Source: an uncultured Lachnobacterium sp. (GTDB lineage: Bacteria > Bacillota > Clostridia > Lachnospirales > Lachnospiraceae). From it: a stretch of 10,636 nucleotides of DNA. Position numbers and translations under genes: made by a program. The DNA lies in assembly GCA_900552085.1 (NCBI GenBank), contig URYB01000068.1, forward strand, positions 1-10,636, written 5' to 3'. The notes beneath the pieces were generated by a model. That model had not been told where the DNA came from, did no database searches, and worked only from the letters and a program-made list of their open reading frames with translations. This document shows, in pieces, positions 8,201 to 10,636 of this stretch (within the stretch, counting starts at the first letter, position 1; every line of letters starts with the position of its first letter).

Positions 8201-8267
8201 AGTTCGAGAAGATCTATTACGTTATTTTCAGAGCAGTATTATGACAGCGGAGGAATATGCAGGATGA
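5262..8267 (+). CDS. SauUSI-like type IV restriction enzyme: PLD nuclease, SF2 helicase, DUF3427
   Basis: This 1001-aa protein has three modules. First is an N-terminal phospholipase-D-type nuclease domain (about 25-195) with H124-T-K126 followed by GSSNMTRSAL (141-150) and NREWN (153-157). Second is an SF2 DEAD/DEAH helicase core (about 225-590) with motif I ATGTGKT (251-257), motif Ia LVHRGQLARQ, motif II DEAH (341-344), motif III TAT (367-369) and motif VI QQLGRGLRK (561-569). Third is a C-terminal region of about 340 residues of DUF3427 type (PFVLYEKYSRRDVSLL around 833). This is the domain order of SauUSI of Staphylococcus aureus, an ATP-dependent type IV enzyme cutting DNA carrying 5-methyl- or 5-hydroxymethyl-cytosine. 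By analogy this protein restricts modified foreign DNA; the target modification here is not shown. The ATG has GAGGAG at 5246-5251. The next gene overlaps its stop. The coding sequence looks more A+T-rich than the flanking metabolic genes. Confidence 0.88.
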   Translation: MKEIEELRLGLETAYIDGNVASNLMYKPQFVSNNYKEGKKVLSSIEDELLMCDQFQISVAFITLGGIEPLLQTLKELEKKHIPGEILTTNYLNFSEPKALEKLNQLQNITLKMYDVEVAEEGFHTKGYIFKKEEIYRIIIGSSNMTRSALTTNREWNTKVVSTEQGEVAQEIVEEFEELWNSEHALTFSEFYENYKQKYEIIKRQREIAKKDPVTSIEKYKLQPNRMQVGFISNLRQIIEAGEERALLISATGTGKTYASAFAMRELGFKRVLFLVHRGQLARQTKKSYEKVFAKSVTMGLVGGGYHEYDKDYIFATVQTLNRDSHLMEYQPDDFDCIILDEAHHSSANTYQKVMNYFKPKLWLGMTATPDKRDDNIAGKNIYEIFHYQIAYEIRLQQAMEENMLCPFHYFGISDVSLLSDKQINVKKMQEREFNMLTGDERVKHIIEQANYFGYSGQKVKGLIFCSRIDESVALSNKFNQTINPETGTFYRTIALNGDTSEEERQSAFERLAMNEEDATEDVTPLDYIFSVEILNEGVDIVEVNQVIMLRPTQSPIVFIQQLGRGLRKAEGKEFVVILDFIGNYNNNFMIPIALSGDRFYNPDTIRKYVISGNNTIPGASTVHFDEIAKEKIFASIDKIKGMKTIIKDSYVSLKNRLGRVPYLLDFYENGEVDPLVIIREYKTYQNFLEAVEGEKCLEKITAEEKIILEYLSKTILSGVRPYELEIMRRLLKSGTIDFEQFCRDFDYAYGYEVNIDSFDNAVEVLEGKFVSKEDEYRKYCHIDIVSRNENHGLKRLDSFAKRIRDEEFYKQIDDIVEVGLRRFAEKREAGASKYSPFVLYEKYSRRDVSLLMNCGKDLSSTMYGMKRIGDDAFIFVTYHKEESTDEKEYIDGKPDYADAFEDNMIFKWDSQMGRGINSSYVKDVVEAKRRHLLVKKSDAETNFYYVGEFDIVDVKPAKKKDNTGKERDIAKFQMKMHHAVREDLLRYFQSSIMTAEEYAG

Positions 8268-8665
8268 AAACAATCAGAGTTGTTGCAGCTGTGATTAAAA
8301 GTAAAAATAATGAAGGAACCCCAATTATTTTTGCGACCCAGCGAGGGTATGGAGAATTCAAAGGTGGTTGGGAGTTTCCTGGAGGAAAGATTGAAATTGG
8401 GGAAACACCTCAGGAAGCATTACAAAGAGAAATTATGGAGGAACTCGATACAGAAGTTGTAGTTGGAGATTTGATCGATACCATAGAATATGATTATCCG
8501 GCATTTCATTTATCCATGGATTGCTTTTGGTGCAAAGTTATAAGTGGAAACTTGGTACTTAAAGAACACGAGGCGGCTCAATGGTTGACGAAAGAGCAGT
8601 TGGATGATGTGGATTGGTTGCCGGCAGATATAACATTGATCGATAAAATAAAGGCTACTGAATGA
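8264..8665 (+). CDS. NUDIX hydrolase, MutT/NudG-like (CTP pyrophosphohydrolase type)
   Basis: This 133-aa enzyme has the NUDIX box G41-x5-E47-x7-R55-E56-I-M-E59-E60-L-D-T. The usual Gly after EEL is Asp, a variant I associate with some MutT/NudG-type sequences. VVAAVI at the start, GGWEFPGGK before the box and HEAAQWLTKEQL...WLPADITLID at the end match the layout of E. coli NudG and MutT, which destroy modified or oxidised nucleoside triphosphates; NudG is reported to act on 5-methyl-dCTP among others. Its ATG overlaps the stop of the SauUSI-like gene (ATGA), with GGAGG at 8249-8253, ten bases ahead, so the two are translationally coupled. That suggests a function linked to the restriction enzyme (inference). 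No clear intrinsic terminator is seen in the 69 bases before the convergent toxin gene. Confidence 0.87.
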   Translation: MKTIRVVAAVIKSKNNEGTPIIFATQRGYGEFKGGWEFPGGKIEIGETPQEALQREIMEELDTEVVVGDLIDTIEYDYPAFHLSMDCFWCKVISGNLVLKEHEAAQWLTKEQLDDVDWLPADITLIDKIKATE

Positions 8666-8734
8666 TACCATTTAAAAATAGAAACATTATTAGAGGGAAA
8701 AATTCTATTAACTGGTGCATCTCTCCGTTAAACG

Positions 8735-9409
8735 TTATTGATTATCGTTGTTTTTGGAAAGTTGTTCCTGCAATGCAGCAATTTGTTTCTTTAATTCTTC
8801 ATTCTCGGATGTGAGTTTTTTTAGGGCAACATCGTTTTCCTTTTGCTGTTCTTCCAGTGAAACTGCCTTTTGCCGAAGCTGATTGTAGTCATAGTAAAAA
8901 CTTGAAAAGTATTTTTGTAAAACTAGCTGTTCGATCTGCTTATATGTATCAGAGATAGGAGCTATCGTGCCATTCTGCTGATAAAGGATGCGGTTGATAC
9001 TGACTGTTCGGATATCATTCAGTTTTAATATGGAATCATGGTTGATGAATGAAAATTCATTTGCCTTTAATAAAAACATATCACTTTTGGAAGCAGGATT
9101 GTCTGTGGGGTGGTAGACATCAGGATGTTTTGTAGGATCATAGGAGAAAATCGGCAGAACATAAAGTAATTTCTGCTTTACACCAATGACCAGACCTCTG
9201 TGCTCATAGGACATTTCGGGTTTATAATTTTTGCCAAACTCAAACTGATAGATTTCTCCCTTTTTTACCTGCCTGTGTCGAAATTGCTTTGTTATGTTAT
9301 CAGCCCAGCGAAAATCAGATGCTGAAAAACGATCTAGTTCGTTGCTTGTAAAGTTATTGGCAATGATTATTTCGTTGGTTTTGTTTTGTGCCTTTAGATA
9401 TTTGTTCAA
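8735..9409 (-). CDS. PemK/MazF-like toxin with C-terminal coiled coil
   Basis: This 224-aa protein contains a MazF/PemK-like beta-barrel core at about 46-165: VKKGEIYQFEFG (48-59), YEHRGLVIGVKQKLLYVLPIFS (68-89) and later IRTVSINRILY (133-143). This is the order of the family's GxIYxxxFG, RPxVI and late RTxxxxRI motifs. Proteins of this fold are endoribonucleases, or MazF-fold toxins of type III systems. An N-terminal helical extension and a coiled coil (about 176-220, glutamine/glutamate/lysine heptads) make it about twice the length of MazF. The start is TTG at 9409, supported by AAGGAG at 9423-9418 on the minus strand, eight bases ahead; no ATG fits. No protein antitoxin gene lies upstream. 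Instead there is a structured leader with two terminator-like hairpins. Assignment to the fold is fairly sure; toxicity and substrate are not shown. Confidence 0.72.
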   Translation of the reverse strand: MNKYLKAQNKTNEIIIANNFTSNELDRFSASDFRWADNITKQFRHRQVKKGEIYQFEFGKNYKPEMSYEHRGLVIGVKQKLLYVLPIFSYDPTKHPDVYHPTDNPASKSDMFLLKANEFSFINHDSILKLNDIRTVSINRILYQQNGTIAPISDTYKQIEQLVLQKYFSSFYYDYNQLRQKAVSLEEQQKENDVALKKLTSENEELKKQIAALQEQLSKNNDNQ

Positions 9410-9435
9410 TGGCCTGTCTCCTTAGTTATATATAT

Positions 9436-9464
9436 AAAAAAGGGTACGGCGCTAACCATACCCT
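9436..9464 (-). terminator. Intrinsic terminator between the structured RNA and the toxin gene
   Basis: On the minus strand AGGGUAUGG pairs with CCGUACCCU (nine pairs including one U-G wobble) around the loop UUAGCG, followed by six U (9441-9436). It ends 13 bases before the toxin's AAGGAG. It should reduce read-through into the toxin, as the terminator between RNA antitoxin and toxin does in type III loci. Confidence 0.65.
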
Positions 9465-9527
9465 ACTCTGGCGAACCAGAGAGACCTCGTCGGTCAAATT
9501 ATCCTTTCAATGGTGGCTTCGTCAGCC

Positions 9528-9550
9528 AAAAAACACTTGTTAGCAAGTGT
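9528..9550 (-). terminator. Terminator-like hairpin early in the leader
   Basis: ACACUUG-CUAA-CAAGUGU is a perfect 7-bp stem with a four-base loop, directly followed on the minus strand by six U (9533-9528). It would end transcripts after roughly 50 bases from the nearer promoter. The stem has only three G-C pairs, so termination may be partial or regulated. Confidence 0.45.
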
Positions 9551-9583
9551 GAAAGTGCAGTCTTCATCTCTCTGCTCACTTAT

Positions 9584-9611
9584 ATTATACACAATTTTCA
9601 GAAAAAATCCA
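9584..9611 (-). promoter_or_regulatory. Candidate proximal promoter for the structured RNA / toxin unit
   Basis: On the minus strand a perfect TATAAT lies at 9589-9584, just ahead of hairpin H1. The -35 is weak (TGGATT at 9611-9606, 16-base spacer), so activity rests mainly on the -10. Confidence 0.35.
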
Positions 9612-9657
9612 CTGGTAATATCTATAAAATGATTTTCTTAAATAAGTGTTGGATTTA

Positions 9658-9686
9658 ATCATACTGACTTAAATAGTGAATGTCAA
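9658..9686 (-). promoter_or_regulatory. Candidate distal promoter for the structured RNA / toxin unit
   Basis: On the minus strand a perfect -35 TTGACA (9686-9681), a 17-base spacer and TATGAT (9663-9658, five of six) form a stronger promoter than the proximal one. It would give a leader of about 240 bases ahead of the toxin. It lies back to back with the rightward promoter at 9735. Confidence 0.45.
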
Positions 9687-9734
9687 TTAAAATAAAATTA
9701 ATTTATGTATCCATATCAGATCCGCATTACGTCA

Positions 9735-9762
9735 TTGACATTTTACTAATGTGTGGTACAAT
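9735..9762 (+). promoter_or_regulatory. Promoter of the LUD-domain gene
   Basis: A perfect -35 TTGACA (9735-9740), a 16-base spacer and TACAAT (9757-9762, five of six) stand 32 bases ahead of the ATG. The bases between this promoter and the leftward one at 9658-9686 are A+T-rich, with no ORF or hairpin that I can support. Confidence 0.65.
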
Positions 9763-9794
9763 GTGAATATTTTTACAAGAGAGAGGTTTACACA

Positions 9795-10430
9795 ATGGAC
9801 GTAAGAAAGATGAGAAATGAGGCACTGGGAAAGCGTGTGGTTGCAGCACTGGAATCCCGAAATATGGAAGCTTATTATGTGGAGACAAAAGAAGAAGCAG
9901 TTCAGAAAGCGCTTGAACTGATTCCAAAGGGCAGCAGTATCAATATGGGTGGAGCATCTTCGGTCAAGGAGTGCGGTCTCTACGATGCGGTTTCCAATGG
10001 AGATTATGAATTTTACGACAGGGATAAGGTAGAAACACCGGAGGAAAAAGCAGAAATTGCACTGAAAGCATTCAGTAGTGATTATTTTCTGGGCAGTGTG
10101 AATGCCATGAGTGAGGATGGCGTTTTTATTAATATTGATGGAAATGCAAATCGTGTAGCTGCGTATGCGTATGGACCTAAACATGTATTGCTGATCGTGG
10201 GCATGAACAAAATTGTGAAATCGGAGGAGGATGCTTTGCACCGTGCGCGAAATGAGGCCGCTCCAATCAATGCGCAGAGATTCGGAATCGATACACCATG
10301 TTCGAAAAATGGAAGCTGTTTTGATTGCAAGAGTCCACAATGTATCTGCTGTCAGATTTTGACAACCCGGTTCAGCAGAGTAAAAGGACGTTTTCAAATT
10401 ATATTAGTGGATGAAAATCTTGGATTTTAA
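9795..10430 (+). CDS. LUD-domain protein (lactate-utilisation LutC/YkgG-like)
   Basis: This 211-aa cytosolic protein belongs to the LUD (formerly DUF162) family, whose LutB and LutC members take part in L-lactate oxidation. In Clostridia it often stands alone with no proven reaction. The family pattern is visible: an N-terminal helix pair, YYVETKEEAVQKALELIPKGSSINMGGASSVKECGLYDAV (28-65), FLGSVNAMSEDGVFINIDGNANRVAAYAYGPKHVLLIVGMNKIV (98-141), and a Cys-rich segment with C169, C175, C178, C183, C185 and C186 that could hold a metal or cluster. A longer reading from GTG 9753 would begin inside the promoter spacer. The ATG at 9795 has GAGAGG at 9781-9786, eight bases ahead, and gives the expected N-terminus. 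It leads an operon with the ArsC/Spx-like gene 12 bases downstream. The lactate role is by family only. Confidence 0.85.
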   Translation: MDVRKMRNEALGKRVVAALESRNMEAYYVETKEEAVQKALELIPKGSSINMGGASSVKECGLYDAVSNGDYEFYDRDKVETPEEKAEIALKAFSSDYFLGSVNAMSEDGVFINIDGNANRVAAYAYGPKHVLLIVGMNKIVKSEEDALHRARNEAAPINAQRFGIDTPCSKNGSCFDCKSPQCICCQILTTRFSRVKGRFQIILVDENLGF

Positions 10431-10442
10431 GGAGGAGAGGAC

Positions 10443-10636
10443 ATGATTTTTATGTGCTATACAAAATGCAGTACCTGCCAGAAAGCGAAAAAGTGGCTGG
10501 ATGCAAATGGAATTGCTTATGAGGAGAGACCGATTAAGGAAGAAAATCCTTCGGCGGAGGAGTTAAAGGCATGGCATCAGATGAGTGGTCTGCCACTTAA
10601 GAAATTTTTCAATACCAGTGGTATGCTTAAGTGGCA
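10443..10636 (+). CDS. ArsC/Spx-family thioredoxin-fold protein, N-terminal part (partial)
   Basis: The first 64 codons run off the right edge. MIFMCYTKCSTCQKAKKWLD has the CxxC of the family at C9-S-T-C12 on the first strand-helix of a thioredoxin fold. GIAYEERPIKEENPSAEELKAWHQ and LKKFFNTSG follow as in the ArsC/Spx/YffB group, which includes glutaredoxin-like arsenate reductases and the Spx RNA-polymerase-binding regulators. The phrase FFNTSG is more usual in the YffB/arsenate-reductase-like branch than in Spx proper. GGAGG at 10431-10435 lies seven bases before the ATG. It is cotranscribed with the LUD gene. Arsenate reduction cannot be claimed, since most members of this branch have no tested activity. 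Confidence 0.85.
   Translation, partial: MIFMCYTKCSTCQKAKKWLDANGIAYEERPIKEENPSAEELKAWHQMSGLPLKKFFNTSGMLKW

Larger units (their letters stand above)
9436..9578 (-). ncRNA. Structured RNA upstream of the toxin gene, candidate RNA antitoxin or attenuator leader
   Basis: Read leftward, six hairpins follow each other. H1 is AGUG-CAG paired with CUG-CACU around an 11-base loop, with a two-base bulge (9580-9554; its first bases lie about at the start of transcription). H2 is ACACUUG-CUAA-CAAGUGU plus U6 (9550-9528). H3 is UGGCU-GACGA-AGCCA (9528-9514). H4 is GACC-GACGA-GGUC (9495-9483). H5 is CUCUGG-UUCG-CCAGAG, a stable UUCG tetraloop (9481-9466). H6 is a 9-bp terminator (9464-9441) plus a U-run. 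H3 and H4 share the loop GACGA. Two candidate promoters lie upstream and the toxin RBS lies downstream. The layout recalls type III toxin-antitoxin loci, in which a processed RNA neutralises a MazF-fold toxin, but I see no long tandem repeat. A cis-acting attenuator is the main alternative. Confidence 0.45.

Noticed and set aside
8666..8734. Terminator between the convergent NUDIX and toxin genes
   Set aside because: TTAGA/TCTATT and AACG/CGTT pairings are short and lack a proper T-run.
9505..9525. Hammerhead ribozyme core (CUGACGA followed by GAAA on the minus strand)
   Set aside because: No stem II can form between them, and the CUGACGA belongs to the stable hairpin H3.
9483..9528. Guanidine-II (mini-ykkC) riboswitch, because two successive hairpins carry ACGA in the loop
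   Set aside because: The loops are five bases (GACGA) rather than the ACGR tetraloop on a matching closing pair, and the downstream gene is not a guanidine exporter or carboxylase.
9436..9600. CRISPR array or tracr-like element in the hairpin cluster
   Set aside because: There are no equal-length repeats or spacers, and no cas gene in the window.
9732..10397. Long minus-strand ORF opposite the LUD gene (221 codons)
   Set aside because: It is a shadow: the plus frame has a promoter, an RBS and a clear family match, while this frame shows no family features.

Overview
The window looks like a chromosome segment of a gut-type Clostridia, most likely a Lachnospiraceae relative (inference). The grounds are moderate-to-low GC, AGGAGG-type ribosome binding sites, and protein flavours such as the small zinc-ribbon protein beginning MFFIMGITDG and the LUD-domain protein with a Cys-rich tail. 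It is a patchwork of two housekeeping ends around an accessory, defence-flavoured middle.

Left end (1-1162): the tail of a polar amino-acid ABC permease is followed at once by its ATPase, and then by a 19-codon ORF with a good RBS that looks like the stub of a lost operon gene. A convergent NUDIX hydrolase (1159-1620, minus) closes this part.

Middle (1621-8665): a divergent promoter region drives the NUDIX gene leftward. Rightward it drives a large WYL-like / SF1 helicase / DUF2726-like nuclease gene, broken into two reading frames near 3900. After a second promoter, closely similar to the first, comes an apparent operon of three genes: a small zinc-ribbon protein, a 1001-aa PLD-SF2 helicase-DUF3427 protein with the architecture of the type IV (modified-cytosine) restriction enzyme SauUSI, and a NudG/MutT-like NUDIX hydrolase overlapping its stop codon. 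A plausible joint role is restriction of modified foreign DNA, with the NUDIX enzyme cleaning the nucleotide pool. The joint role is inference.

Right of that (8735-9762): a leftward PemK/MazF-like toxin gene with a coiled-coil tail starts at TTG. Its upstream region holds a chain of about six hairpins, including two followed by U6 tracts, between candidate promoters and the toxin RBS. This layout (promoter, structured RNA, terminator, MazF-fold toxin) resembles type III toxin-antitoxin loci, but clear tandem repeats are absent. It is the most interesting unexplained structure in the window.

Right end (9735-10636): a strong promoter drives a LUD-domain lactate-utilisation-like protein, followed after 12 bases by the start of an ArsC/Spx-family protein that runs off the window.
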